Shown: positions 20,281 through 28,569, counted from the first letter of the stretch. The stretch: DNA of 64,000 nt from Sphingomonas desiccabilis (GCF_004135605.1 NZ_SDPT01000001.1:1550001-1614000), one strand, 5' to 3'. Notes: a model not told the origin generated them from the letters alone. Made by a program: numbers and translations.

Positions 20281-20310
20281 GGCTGGATACCCCCACGGAT
20301 ACCCCCAGCC
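20281..20310 (+). repeat. Candidate integrase arm sites, prophage left end
   Basis: Two GGATACCCCC copies (20285-20294 and 20297-20306) in a short tandem. The same GGATACCCCC motif lies beside the integrase gene at the other end (62466-62475), where further GATACCCCC copies follow. Position and sequence fit arm-type sites for the integrase. Confidence 0.6.
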
Positions 20311-20409
20311 GCATAGCAATAGGTGCCCTGCAGATCGCACGACGGTTCCCGCCTCTATCCGCCCAGACCTGCATGGACGGCGAGACGCCACGCGCGTAGC
20401 AGCCCTTTG

Positions 20410-20838
20410 ATGCTCCTCCTTGCTGCGCTTGCCGCCGTGGTGATCCCCGCCGGCCAATCTTTTACCTGCACTCCAACCCGTGTTTGGGACGGAGATGGAC
20501 CGGTTTGGTGCAAGGAAGGTCCACGCATCCGACTTGCCGGGATCGCCGCGCGCGAGTCCGATGGTAGCTGCCGGAGCAACCAGCCTTGCCCGCGGGCTTC
20601 GGCCGAGGAAGCGCGGCAGGCCCTGGTGCGACTGCTGGGGACGGCCACCGGCAAGAGCAAACAGGGCCACGTCTTGGTGCGCGGGCCGACGCTTCGGTGC
20701 ACGTCGACCGGGCAGGCCGTGGGCAGCAGGACGGGCGCTTGGTGCGTGTCGCCGACCGAGGGCGACATCTCCTGCGCGATGGTGCGCGGCGGGACGGTGC
20801 TGCGGTGGTCGCGGTACTGGAAGGGGCACCGGTGCTGA
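20410..20838 (+). CDS. Secreted thermonuclease-like (SNase) protein
   Basis: A 142-residue protein with a signal peptide (MLLLAALAAVVIPAGQS) and an SNase-like beta-barrel start: TCTPTRVWDGDGPVWCKEGP then RIRLAGIAARE. This matches the ligand-binding Asp and R-x-x-G-I positions of staphylococcal-nuclease-like domains. Six or more Cys suggest disulfides in the mature protein. The usual catalytic Arg-Glu pair is only partly recognisable, so activity is uncertain. It lies at the prophage left end, outside the structural operon, and a partial second copy lies 280 bp downstream. A likely lysogen cargo gene. Confidence 0.7.
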   Translation: MLLLAALAAVVIPAGQSFTCTPTRVWDGDGPVWCKEGPRIRLAGIAARESDGSCRSNQPCPRASAEEARQALVRLLGTATGKSKQGHVLVRGPTLRCTSTGQAVGSRTGAWCVSPTEGDISCAMVRGGTVLRWSRYWKGHRC

Positions 20839-20974
20839 AGGCGGCACGGGAAGGGGTGACACGGCGGCCTGGCTCTTTCATCAACATGTCACAGTCGAGC
20901 GCCAGAGGGGCCGGGCTGACTTCATCCTCTGTTGCTCAGCTTTACGGTCCCGCCCTGTACCCCCAGGGAACTAG

Positions 20975-21009
20975 CCCCGCCTGCCCCCCGCTGGCGGGGT
21001 TTCTTTTAC
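20975..21009 (+). terminator. Rho-independent terminator after the SNase-like gene
   Basis: CCCCGCC (20975-20981) pairs with GGCGGGG (20993-20999), followed by TTTCTTTT. Confidence 0.8.
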
Positions 21010-21119
21010 CGCCGCCGCCACGACGATAGGCGCGATCTTCCGCACCAGCTTCGGCGCGACCAGACCGACCACACCCAACGCATCTCCGGGTTCTTCTTCG
21101 CGGCGCGGACGGCGCCCTT

Positions 21120-21296
21120 CAGTTGCTGGTCCGGGGGCCGGCGCTGCGCTGCACCTCGACCGGGCCAGCGGTTGGCAGCAGGACGGGCGCCTGGTGCGTT
21201 TCACCGTCCGCAGGCGATGTTTCCTGCGCGATGGTTGCCACCGGGACGGTTCTCCGCTGGTCTCGGTACTGGAAGCGGCATCAGTGCAGACGCTGA
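21120..21296 (+). pseudogene. Truncated second copy of the SNase-like gene
   Basis: An open frame without a start codon encodes LVRGPALRCTSTGPAVGSRT then GAWCVSPSAGDVSCAMV and LRWSRYWKRHQC, which aligns with the last ~57 residues of the gene at 20410. Nucleotide identity is high but diverged. The 5' half is absent. Between the copies (20839-21119) are the terminator and a stretch with no convincing gene, although a minus-strand reading (VAPKLVRKIAPIVVAAAV) looks faintly coding-like. Confidence 0.7.
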
Positions 21297-21314
21297 TGTA
21301 GCCCAGGCAGCAGA

Positions 21315-21746
21315 TCAGACCTTCTTGCGCAACTCGGACAGGCCCATCCGTATGGCGATCTGCCGCCGAGCGGCAGAGTAGTTTTCCGCAACCATTGGGT
21401 AGGTGGGCTTCAAATGATAGCGTGTCCGGTATTCTTCCGGAGTGAGGCCGTACGCCGCTAGATGCAGACGCAGCGACTTGTACGGCTTTCCGTCGATCAT
21501 CGAAAGGATGTGGTCCTTAGACGCTAGCGACTCACTGACAGTTACCGCCGGGGTGTGTCCTGACGCCGTCCCCTGCGGATTGTCGCTCGCTCGCCGAACA
21601 CCAGCCTGAACACCTGCTAGACCCTCGTGGATCCGCTCGATGAGTATTGGAACTTCATCTACCGCGAGCTGGTGCCTTGGATTATTGAGCCAAGCCACGG
21701 CAATCCGCGTCAAAATTCCAAAGATGTCGTTCCGGTCTTGAGACAT
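21315..21746 (-). CDS. MucR/Ros-family transcriptional regulator
   Basis: A 143-residue protein matching MucR/Ros: N-terminal MSQDRNDIFGILTRIAVAWLNN helix and C-terminal DGKPYKSLRLHLAAYGLTPEEY with PMVAENYSAARRQIA. The usual zinc-binding Cys position before DGK reads LSMI instead of VCLE, and the second His is replaced (LAAYG), so the classical zinc finger may be lost. In alphaproteobacteria MucR binds AT-rich DNA and silences genes. The start at 21746 has a good AGGGA site 9 bp upstream; 21767 is an alternative. It follows the Cys-rich gene within 13 bp. Confidence 0.85.
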   Translation of the reverse strand: MSQDRNDIFGILTRIAVAWLNNPRHQLAVDEVPILIERIHEGLAGVQAGVRRASDNPQGTASGHTPAVTVSESLASKDHILSMIDGKPYKSLRLHLAAYGLTPEEYRTRYHLKPTYPMVAENYSAARRQIAIRMGLSELRKKV

Positions 21747-21759
21747 TGAGTCGTCCCTA

Positions 21760-21945
21760 TCAGCCATCGCAGGCGCACCCCCGCGGCCGATGGCAGGTCT
21801 TGTCACGTGCGATGCAGCTATTCCCGCACGCTTTTCCCTTGGAGCACGTCTTGCAACAAGCGACTGATGCCCCGGACGCAGCATTGCATGGGTTCACGTT
21901 GGCAGGGCCAACGGCGAGGATTACGGCCAGCAGCAGGTATCGCAT
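21760..21945 (-). CDS. Small secreted cysteine-rich protein
   Basis: A 61-residue protein: signal peptide MRYLLLAVILAVGPANVNP, then a mature peptide with nine Cys (ACCKTCSKGKACGNSCI, CHRPRGCACDG). The spacing resembles a recurrent small family found beside SNase-like nucleases in bacteria and phages. A disulfide-stabilised exported peptide is likely; the role is unknown. It is in the same leftward unit as the MucR-like gene. Confidence 0.7.
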   Translation of the reverse strand: MRYLLLAVILAVGPANVNPCNAASGASVACCKTCSKGKACGNSCIARDKTCHRPRGCACDG

Positions 21946-22096
21946 GTGATTCTTCCCCTCACCGAAGCTGCAGCGGCAAGGGAAATGAGTCTAGCTATTT
22001 ACAAATATCCGGGGGAGCGGGCCCGAACTGGATTCCCAGCCGTTCAGTTCATGAAGCGTCGCGCTGCCCTTGGCACGATGTGATCAAGGAACTCCC

Positions 22097-22345
22097 ATGA
22101 CGCTATCGGTCACGTTCTGTCGGGCTCAAGAAGCCCGCCAGCTAGCACTCGCAACGTCCGCTCCCTTGGAGAACAGCCGGCGAGTTGCCGCGGTTGCGGC
22201 TGTGGCATGGGCCAAGGAAGCTGACACCGCGGAGCGCTCCGATGCTCGGAAACTGAGGAGTGCGGCGCTGCAGCAACGGGCAATGAACCTACGAACCGAA
22301 CAAGACCGGTTGATGAGTGAGAACCCCGATCGGGGCTTCGCCTGA
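22097..22345 (+). CDS. Phage hypothetical protein (Ala-rich helical)
   Basis: An 82-residue protein starting at an ATG with an AAGGA site 8 bp upstream. It is predicted to be mostly helical and charged (RRVAAVAAVAWAKEADTAER). No domain is recognised. The upstream 150 bp (21946-22096) hold no gene and may contain the promoter of a rightward cluster of five small genes. Confidence 0.6.
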   Translation: MTLSVTFCRAQEARQLALATSAPLENSRRVAAVAAVAWAKEADTAERSDARKLRSAALQQRAMNLRTEQDRLMSENPDRGFA

Positions 22346-22435
22346 GAACGCCTCGGATCGCCAAGATGCAATGCGTAATCTGACCGGGCGGGAACCCGGG
22401 CGCAGCTCGCCCGTGCTTCAAGGCGGGGGTGAGCG

Positions 22436-22612
22436 ATGAACCCGCAACGTCGATGGACTCAGACCGACATCACCGGGCTTCGGAACCAGCTTCAGCAAGG
22501 CCACCCCGTCGCGGAAATCGCCAACCGGCTACACCGCAATCCCGAGGAGATCTCCTCCATGATGTGGCGCCTGCGCCTCCGGCTAATGCCAGCGCAAGTA
22601 AGCTTCGACTAA
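22436..22612 (+). CDS. Small SANT/Myb-like helix-turn-helix protein
   Basis: A 58-residue protein reading WTQTDITGLRNQLQQGHPVA then EIANRLHRNPEEISSMMW, a Trp-anchored helix-turn-helix of the type seen in GcrA-like or Myb-like small phage regulators. A GGGGGTGAG run precedes the ATG. Probably DNA binding; target unknown. Confidence 0.65.
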   Translation: MNPQRRWTQTDITGLRNQLQQGHPVAEIANRLHRNPEEISSMMWRLRLRLMPAQVSFD

Positions 22613-22625
22613 CAGGATCGTGGCA

Positions 22626-22805
22626 ATGGAACGGTCGAATCGTATCGTGGCCGTCGGGCTGCTCTGCCAGCGAGACCTCGAAGTTCTCGGCGCTGGGTTC
22701 AAACGTGCGTATCCGGTGGAGAATGTATCCTGCTTCGATCACCTTCTGAAAGCTATAGACGCCGCAGAAGCCCAGAGCCCTGGTGAGCCCGAGCAGGGAA
22801 GCTGA
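22626..22805 (+). CDS. Phage hypothetical protein
   Basis: A 59-residue soluble protein (IVAVGLLCQRDLEVLGAGFKRAYPVE core) resembling a small conserved family seen in sphingomonad prophages; function unknown. It starts 13 bp after the previous stop. Confidence 0.55.
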   Translation: MERSNRIVAVGLLCQRDLEVLGAGFKRAYPVENVSCFDHLLKAIDAAEAQSPGEPEQGS

Positions 22806-22914
22806 CGAGCGGATACAAGCCCAGTGCGACCTTGCGCCTCATGTGCCCGGAGCGCAGTTTAGACAAGGATCGAGAGGATGTCGGGATGAGCGCGCGACTT
22901 CGAGGAGTGAGCAC

Positions 22915-23139
22915 ATGACCGACTTCGCAGCACTTGACGCAGCCTTCCAGCGGCTAGAGTCTTTCCGAAAGCGATACGCCGATAACAACACGGTGATTGA
23001 CGCGTCGAGCGGGCTGACCGTCACTGATATCGATATCCTGCTGCGGCGGCTGCACCAGACCAGAAATATATCGACGGTGCCGATGTTTAGCGCCGCTGAG
23101 GTGCAGGCATTTCTCGCATCCCGCCGAGGTAGCGCATGA
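22915..23139 (+). CDS. Phage hypothetical protein
   Basis: A 74-residue soluble, probably helical protein. Its stop overlaps the next start (ATGA), so the two genes are translationally coupled. No domain recognised. Confidence 0.6.
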   Translation: MTDFAALDAAFQRLESFRKRYADNNTVIDASSGLTVTDIDILLRRLHQTRNISTVPMFSAAEVQAFLASRRGSA

Positions 23140-23456
23140 GGCAGGATAATCAAAAGTTGGCTAGTTACCCGATTTATGGCGGCCCTCTAAATGGACAGAA
23201 CACCCAAGAAGCCGCCGTGGTCTACGCCTACCGGCGAGTAACGGCACCAGCAGTCTGCCGTGACGTACCGGGCGAGATCGGGAAGGGCCCGAATTACGTC
23301 TACCATCTGTACGTCATCGGCGACGGTAGGAAAGCATTCCTGCCGCGGGATGATGACGACCTATTGAAGGCCTACCAACAGACCATCGGCGACGTTGGTG
23401 ATCCCGCTATCGAAGCGTTGAGGGGCGAGATCGAGCGCCGCACGCCCGACCGTTGA
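23136..23456 (+). CDS. Phage hypothetical protein
   Basis: A 106-residue protein with a Tyr/Gly-rich N-terminus (YPIYGGPLNGQ) and an acidic C-terminus (FLPRDDDDLLKAYQQ). It contains GPNYVYHLYVIGDG, suggesting a small beta-rich fold. Last gene of the rightward cluster; a terminator follows within 130 bp. Confidence 0.6.
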   Translation: MRQDNQKLASYPIYGGPLNGQNTQEAAVVYAYRRVTAPAVCRDVPGEIGKGPNYVYHLYVIGDGRKAFLPRDDDDLLKAYQQTIGDVGDPAIEALRGEIERRTPDR

Positions 23457-23584
23457 TCGCGCCCGAGCGGCCTTTTTTCCATGGCCAGCGAGCGTTTGAT
23501 GTGGGCGCAGGCGCGGAACTTCGCACCAGACCCACCCGTTGATGATCGCGCGCAACCGGTTTGAGTAGTTTCCCGCCTGAACCA

Positions 23585-23613
23585 GCCCCGCTCGTGCAGG
23601 CGGGGCCTTTTTT
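23585..23613. terminator. Terminator between convergent units
   Basis: GCCCCGC (23585-23591) pairs with GCGGGGC (23600-23606), followed by a run of T on the plus strand. It lies between the rightward small genes and the leftward lysis/structural operon. Confidence 0.8.
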
Positions 23614-23620
23614 AGCTGCT

Positions 23621-23893
23621 TCACCGCTTCTGCTGCGTAGGCCAAGCCTCCAACAGCAGCCGTCGCTTCGCCTCGCACGCGGCGAGGTCGAACCGCCCAT
23701 CGCGGATCGTCCCATCCTCATCGGCCGCTGTCGCGCTACCGTCCGCCTGCCGCCGCTGCGGTGTCGGCTCGCACGGGACCAGCGCCGCCGCCGGCGGATC
23801 CGGCAGCCTCGGCGAGTTCGGCATCGAGGGCGTCGATCGCGCGCACCCGGTCAGCATCGCGGCACAGCACGCGCCCAGCATCAGTTTGCGCAT
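23621..23893 (-). CDS. Rz1-like outer-membrane spanin lipoprotein
   Basis: A 90-residue protein with a lipoprotein signal (MRKLMLGACCAAMLTGC, lipobox LTGC) and a Pro-rich mature start (PSMPNSPRLPDPPAAA), typical of Rz1. Its 5' half is nested in another frame inside the 3' half of the Rz-like gene, the classic Rz/Rz1 arrangement. It would span the periplasm with Rz to fuse the membranes at the end of lysis. Confidence 0.8.
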   Translation of the reverse strand: MRKLMLGACCAAMLTGCARSTPSMPNSPRLPDPPAAALVPCEPTPQRRQADGSATAADEDGTIRDGRFDLAACEAKRRLLLEAWPTQQKR

Positions 23894-24173
23894 ATTCCCT
23901 CACGGTGTTGGTGGATCGAACAATGATCGGTTGGCGCGCCGCCAAGCCATCGGCGTAGTTGGTCGCCGCCTGCGCGAGGTTGGTGGCGAAACGCCGCTCT
24001 GCCGCCAGCCGCGCCTTCTCCACATCGTCGAGCGCCGAGGTCCAGGCGGACCGCTCGGCGCGCAGCGTGGCCGTGCGGTCGGCCAGGGTCGCCCGTGTGG
24101 CGAGTAGCGCGGCGCCAAGCACCATCATCGGCAGCGCCCACCAGAAGCGGCGCAGCAGTGCGAGCGCGGTCAT
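23736..24173 (-). CDS. Rz-like inner-membrane spanin
   Basis: A 145-residue protein with an N-terminal signal-anchor helix (FWWALPMMVLGAALLATRA) and a long helical periplasmic domain (ERSAWTSALDDVEKARLAAE). Its start overlaps the endolysin stop by 4 bp. Together with Rz1 it forms the spanin complex. Confidence 0.8.
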   Translation of the reverse strand: MTALALLRRFWWALPMMVLGAALLATRATLADRTATLRAERSAWTSALDDVEKARLAAERRFATNLAQAATNYADGLAARQPIIVRSTNTVREYAQTDAGRVLCRDADRVRAIDALDAELAEAAGSAGGGAGPVRADTAAAAGGR

Positions 24174-24727
24174 TCCGCTTCTCGCACCTGGCGCGCGACC
24201 CAGCCGTACAGGAACACCTCCTGCGTTCGGTTGGCCTCAGCGATGTCCGCATAGCGCCCGGTCCGGAAGGCGCGCACGAGCCACAGGAGCACCGCCCTAC
24301 CCTCGCCGTTGTTCCGCTGCCTCAGGTAGCCGTCGAGCGACGCCAGCGTCATTGCGCCGACACCGCCGTCAACTGCGATGTCCGGATAGTGCTTCGCCTC
24401 GCTGTTCAGAAGGTTCAGCGCGCGCTGCAGGAACTTGCCCGCCCAGGCCGGGCCCATGTTCACGCCAGCGTCGAACAGTTCGGCTGCAATCGCCGCGTCA
24501 CGCTGTGCCACCTTGTCGAAACCGGGCGCGGTCCAATAGCGCTTGAGGTAGATCTCGACTGCGGTCTGCCGCGGCAGGACGCGCATGTCGCCCTTGTAGC
24601 CATAGGCGCGCGCCACCTGCTCGGTGATGCCCCAGTTCGTGGGGCCGCCCCGGTCGGCCGGGTGGTTGCTATAGCCACCCTCGCGCGCGATCACGCCGTC
24701 GACCAGCTGGCTCGCCGTCTTTGCCAT
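24170..24727 (-). CDS. Endolysin, glycoside hydrolase family 108
   Basis: A 185-residue endolysin with the GH108 core: VIAREGGYSNHPADRGGPTN (catalytic Glu in EGGY), WGITEQVARAYG, and IYLKRYW, followed by a small peptidoglycan-binding C-terminal half (DGGVGAMTLASL). It cleaves the glycan backbone of peptidoglycan. There is no signal peptide, so a holin is needed for release; two candidate membrane proteins precede it. Confidence 0.9.
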   Translation of the reverse strand: MAKTASQLVDGVIAREGGYSNHPADRGGPTNWGITEQVARAYGYKGDMRVLPRQTAVEIYLKRYWTAPGFDKVAQRDAAIAAELFDAGVNMGPAWAGKFLQRALNLLNSEAKHYPDIAVDGGVGAMTLASLDGYLRQRNNGEGRAVLLWLVRAFRTGRYADIAEANRTQEVFLYGWVARQVREAE

Positions 24728-24767
24728 TGTTGGTCCTTTCAGGAGGGCCGGCCGCGCCGGCGCCGCA

Positions 24768-25133
24768 CTACTTGCGCGGGTTGAAGAAGCCGTCGATCGC
24801 GCCGCGCAGGCGCTCCGAGAACTGCTCCGCGAGGAACTCGAGCAGGCCCAGTCCGATGAAGCCGGCAGCAGCGCCGACGCCCAGGGCGCGGAAGGGCGTC
24901 AGTTCCATGTCGGCGGAGATCGCGATCATCCCCATGCCGAACAGGGCCGTCAGCGCCATGCTGGTGCGGCTGGTGACACGCTCCTCCCCCTCGCGGCGCA
25001 CGGACTGGGCGATGTACCGGCCGAGCACTACACCGGAGACGCCGAACAGCGCCGGCATGATCGCCACGTTGAGGCCCAGGAACGCGATCGCGGCTGGCCC
25101 CACTGCGGCCGCGACCATGTTCTGCCCGGCCAC
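24768..25133 (-). CDS. Holin candidate (three-helix membrane protein)
   Basis: A 121-residue protein with about three hydrophobic segments (VAAAVGPAAIAFLGLNVAI, ALTALFGMGMIAISADM, ALGVGAAAGFIGLGLLEFL) and a charged C-terminal tail. Size, position and topology fit a class I holin. Its start overlaps the end of the next membrane gene (TGATG). Confidence 0.6.
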   Translation of the reverse strand: MAGQNMVAAAVGPAAIAFLGLNVAIMPALFGVSGVVLGRYIAQSVRREGEERVTSRTSMALTALFGMGMIAISADMELTPFRALGVGAAAGFIGLGLLEFLAEQFSERLRGAIDGFFNPRK

Positions 25134-25579
25134 TAAGCCGCCACCGCCCAGGCGAGCGCCAGCGTGAACAGAATCAGGACAATCATCGTGTCGTGGCGGA
25201 ACTGCACCTTGGTTCGGTGCTCCTCCGAGGTCGGCCGGCGCGTCAGTTGGTCGTTCATCCGCGCGCGCTCCTTGTCGACGATGAAGGCGGCGACCAGCAA
25301 CCCCACAACCAGGATCACGCCGCGGGCGGAGGCGAGGAAGGTCACGATCCGCTCCGCCATGGCTCGATCGCCGATCCCGAACATCAGAAAGACGCCGGCG
25401 GGTGCGACGATCACGAGCATGGGCACGATCAGTGCGATTTTGATCCAGCGGTAGACGTTAACTGGGTGCCACAGGCCGAGCTGGTAATCGTGGCACACCT
25501 GCGCCGCCGCCCTGAGCGTGAGCGACAGGGGCAGGAAGGTGCCAACCAGCACCGCGAACATTCCCCAAAGTGGGTTCAT
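25133..25579 (-). CDS. Membrane protein, possible second holin/antiholin
   Basis: A 148-residue protein with four hydrophobic segments (LWGMFAVLVGTFLPLSLTL; WIKIALIVPMLVIVAPAGVF; GVILVVGLLVAAFIV; TMIVLILFTLALAWAV). It sits between the fibre gene and the holin candidate and is translationally coupled to the latter. It could be an antiholin, a pinholin partner, or an unrelated envelope protein. Confidence 0.55.
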   Translation of the reverse strand: MNPLWGMFAVLVGTFLPLSLTLRAAAQVCHDYQLGLWHPVNVYRWIKIALIVPMLVIVAPAGVFLMFGIGDRAMAERIVTFLASARGVILVVGLLVAAFIVDKERARMNDQLTRRPTSEEHRTKVQFRHDTMIVLILFTLALAWAVAA

Positions 25580-25641
25580 GGGAGGTCTCCCTGCCCGGGA
25601 AGCGCCGGGCGTCGCCTAGAGGCCGGTAGGTGGCAGCGGGC

Positions 25642-28569
25642 TCAGCTTTCCGCAGCCAACACCCGGATTGGCAGCTGGAAAGCCGGCGCGACGTGCCAGA
25701 GCGGCCGGGCGATACCGCCAATGGTCGTCTTCTCCGGGGTGCTGTCCCGAAGGCACCCGTTCTTCGACATCTGAAAGGTGTTGGCAGCGGACGTGTAATC
25801 GAGCCCGTGCCGAATGATCGGGTTCGCGCCCAGCGCGCGGTTGAGCGTCATGGTGACGCTCGCACCGTCGCTGCCGATGGCGATGCTCGACAGCGTCAGC
25901 GCGCCCGTATCGTCCGAGACCTTGAAGCCCATGTCCGTCACGGCACCGAAGGTCGCCGGGTCCAGCACGAGCGGCAGCCGTGGCGCGCGGAACTTGACGC
26001 TGAGGACGTTCCCCTTGGCGTAGGCTCGAAGGGGCCAAACGCAGTCCGGCTGCCGAGCCTCGTACACCGCCTGATAGATTGCGCGCCCCAGCATCCGGCC
26101 GTACCAAAGCTCCGCGACCGCGGAGAGGTGCACGTTGTCGGTCGCGGGCGGCAGGTGGACAACCGGGGCAACGAAGTGGATCAGCTCCGGGCGCGCGTTG
26201 ACCGCCCCAAACTGCCCCAGAGTGGGCACATCGAGGTTGGTGCGCGAGGTGCTGGCCGTGGTAGCCGTCTGGTAAACGAACAGGTGCACCGGCTCCGCCT
26301 GCCCGGTGATCGCCCGCACGTCCGCGTCGATGTCGGTCTGAAGCTGCAGCAGGAGGGACTGGTACGTCGCAACCGTGTCCGACGCAGTGGTATTGGCCTC
26401 CCCCTGCATCCACGACACCGCGTCGACACGGTAGGTCTTTCCTGCCGCGACGGCGAGCGCCCGGGCATCGCGCACATGGTCGAGAAAATTGGCGTACCAA
26501 GCCGAGCTCTTGCCGAGCTGCGTAATCCGATAGGAGCCGTGACCAGGCGCGCTCGCGAACACCACGTTCGCCGCCGGGTCGACGCCGTTGTTGATGAAGG
26601 CAAGCTCCACGAACGTGTTCGCCGCGCCGGAGCACGGTGTCTCGCCTGCCGAGCCGGCGCCGTCCGCGGCGGCGGTATCCTCCACCAACGGCTTCGAGGT
26701 GGACGTCCCCGGGGAGGTGTTGCCGGCATTGTAGGTGTTTCCAGCCTTCCCCGACTTCGGCCCGCTGCCGAACGTGAGGTTGCTATAGGGCTGCGCGGTC
26801 GAGATCGGCGGCACGGACAGCCATGCCGAGGAAAGCGACTGCCCATAGGAGAGCAGCCCGCTCCAACCGTCCGGTGTTGGCAACGGGATTCTATTGGGCT
26901 GCGACAACGGGAGAATGGGCCCGCTTGCAGGGCTGCTGCCGCTGCCGCCGCCCGCGGCGACTGCCTCTTGCAGCGCCTGAAAGCTGTCCGCGGTCACGAT
27001 CGGCGTCGTCGTGGTGACGGATAGCCGGACCTGGAAGCTGTTGGTAGTGAGCTTGGCGCTCTGAACGGTGCCGCTGGCGGGCATCCCTGCCGCGGTCGTG
27101 TAGTAGCCGCCAGCGTCATTCGTGCCCGTGTAAGTGAAGCTCGCCGCGCCCTGCACGGCGATCAGCTCACCGGCCTTCACCGGGATGTCGGTTGCCACCG
27201 TCTGCAACCCGCCTGCGGCCAGCGTGTAGGTGTAGGACGCGACCAGCGTGACGGTCGTTCCGGACAACGTGTAGCGTCCGACCTTCATCGTGCTCGGCTC
27301 GCCAGCGAAGGTTTCCACCTTCAGCCTGCCGTCCTTGGCGATCGGCGTCGCGAAGATCACGGTCGCAGAGTTCGCAGAACTGCCGGTGACGGGCTCCGAC
27401 GTGCGGCCGATCGTCTGCGTCACGCCGGTGCGGCTCAGCCCGGCCACGATCAGGGAATCTGCGGAGACCGTGCTCTGGAGAGCCGCCGCGGCAGCCTGAA
27501 GGGCGCTAAACCCCGACGCGGACACCACCTGCTTCGACACGGTGATGCGGACCTCGATGCGCGAAGCGATGTTCCCGTCCGTCGCGGCGCCGCTTGCCGG
27601 CAGTCCGGCCGCCATCTGCTTCCATGCGAAGGTGTCTGTCGCGGTGGATGCCGTATAGCTTAGCGGCCCGTTGCCGTAAAAGCCGATGTAGTCGCCCGCC
27701 TGGACGGGAAACTCCCCGTAATCGGCAGAGGTCAGCGTCTTCGCACCGGCGTCGTTGATCGTGACGACCGCGCTTGCCGCCTGCCGCGTGTAGATCCCGT
27801 CGGCGAGCGTATATCGGGCAAGTTGGAAGGTGCCCGCACCGTTTGAAGCGAACTCGACGCTGCGGACGAAGTCGGCGGCCGGGATCGGGCCGATCAGGAA
27901 GGTGTTGTTCGCCGCCTTCAATCCCGCGACCGGCGCCTGCATACGGCCGAGGACAGCGTCGGAGTACAGCGTCTTCGTTGCATGCTGCACCATGGCGAGA
28001 GCCTGCTGAGCGGCCGCCGCTGCAGTTTGCGCGCTGCCGAGCAGCGGGCCCAGATCGCCAGCACCATCCAGCGTGACCTCGATCGCCTCGTCCGCGGAAA
28101 TGGTGGCAGAGATCTCTACCGTGTCCGCCGACACGAGGCCGCGCTGGACGCCAGCCAGCGGCTCCCGCTGCAACGGCGCAGCTTCGCTATCCAGCACCGT
28201 CGCGCGGGCAACCCAGCGACCGTAGAAGCGGGTCTTTCCGTCGATCTCGATCTCGTGGACCATGGGATAGTCGTCGCCGACCTCGCCGCCGTAGGGCAGC
28301 TTGTCGCGCATGGTGGTGAGATTGTAGCGACCGATGATCGTGCTCACCGGCGCGCCGTCGACCACCTCGACGGCCGCCAGGCGCAGGCCTTCCGCCGTCG
28401 CAGAGGTCACCGTCTCCAGCGCGATCACCGGCGCACCGGGAGTGTCCGGCGCCAGGCGCACCTGCTGGCGCATCGTCTTGCCGGTGAGATCCACGCCCTT
28501 CAGCCGGATCGTGAACGTGCGCACATTGTTGCGCCGGAACGCCATGTCCCAGCGGGCATCAGTCGCCAT
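25642..28569 (-). CDS. Tail fibre / baseplate protein with SGNH-type esterase domain
   Basis: A 975-residue protein. The N-terminus (to about 200) is a virion-attachment-type region beginning WDMAFRRNNVRTFTIRLKGV; the middle (200-560) has two tandem similar Ser/Thr/Gly-rich beta-domains. From about 565 to 830 is an SGNH/sialate-O-acetylesterase-like hydrolase: SYGQSLS (nucleophile, about 573), WMQGEANT (about 720), and a Asp-x-x-His as DNVHLS (about 810). It would deacetylate a surface polysaccharide during adsorption. An AGGGGAA site precedes the start. A short beta domain follows the esterase. Confidence 0.8.
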   Translation of the reverse strand: MATDARWDMAFRRNNVRTFTIRLKGVDLTGKTMRQQVRLAPDTPGAPVIALETVTSATAEGLRLAAVEVVDGAPVSTIIGRYNLTTMRDKLPYGGEVGDDYPMVHEIEIDGKTRFYGRWVARATVLDSEAAPLQREPLAGVQRGLVSADTVEISATISADEAIEVTLDGAGDLGPLLGSAQTAAAAAQQALAMVQHATKTLYSDAVLGRMQAPVAGLKAANNTFLIGPIPAADFVRSVEFASNGAGTFQLARYTLADGIYTRQAASAVVTINDAGAKTLTSADYGEFPVQAGDYIGFYGNGPLSYTASTATDTFAWKQMAAGLPASGAATDGNIASRIEVRITVSKQVVSASGFSALQAAAAALQSTVSADSLIVAGLSRTGVTQTIGRTSEPVTGSSANSATVIFATPIAKDGRLKVETFAGEPSTMKVGRYTLSGTTVTLVASYTYTLAAGGLQTVATDIPVKAGELIAVQGAASFTYTGTNDAGGYYTTAAGMPASGTVQSAKLTTNSFQVRLSVTTTTPIVTADSFQALQEAVAAGGGSGSSPASGPILPLSQPNRIPLPTPDGWSGLLSYGQSLSSAWLSVPPISTAQPYSNLTFGSGPKSGKAGNTYNAGNTSPGTSTSKPLVEDTAAADGAGSAGETPCSGAANTFVELAFINNGVDPAANVVFASAPGHGSYRITQLGKSSAWYANFLDHVRDARALAVAAGKTYRVDAVSWMQGEANTTASDTVATYQSLLLQLQTDIDADVRAITGQAEPVHLFVYQTATTASTSRTNLDVPTLGQFGAVNARPELIHFVAPVVHLPPATDNVHLSAVAELWYGRMLGRAIYQAVYEARQPDCVWPLRAYAKGNVLSVKFRAPRLPLVLDPATFGAVTDMGFKVSDDTGALTLSSIAIGSDGASVTMTLNRALGANPIIRHGLDYTSAANTFQMSKNGCLRDSTPEKTTIGGIARPLWHVAPAFQLPIRVLAAES

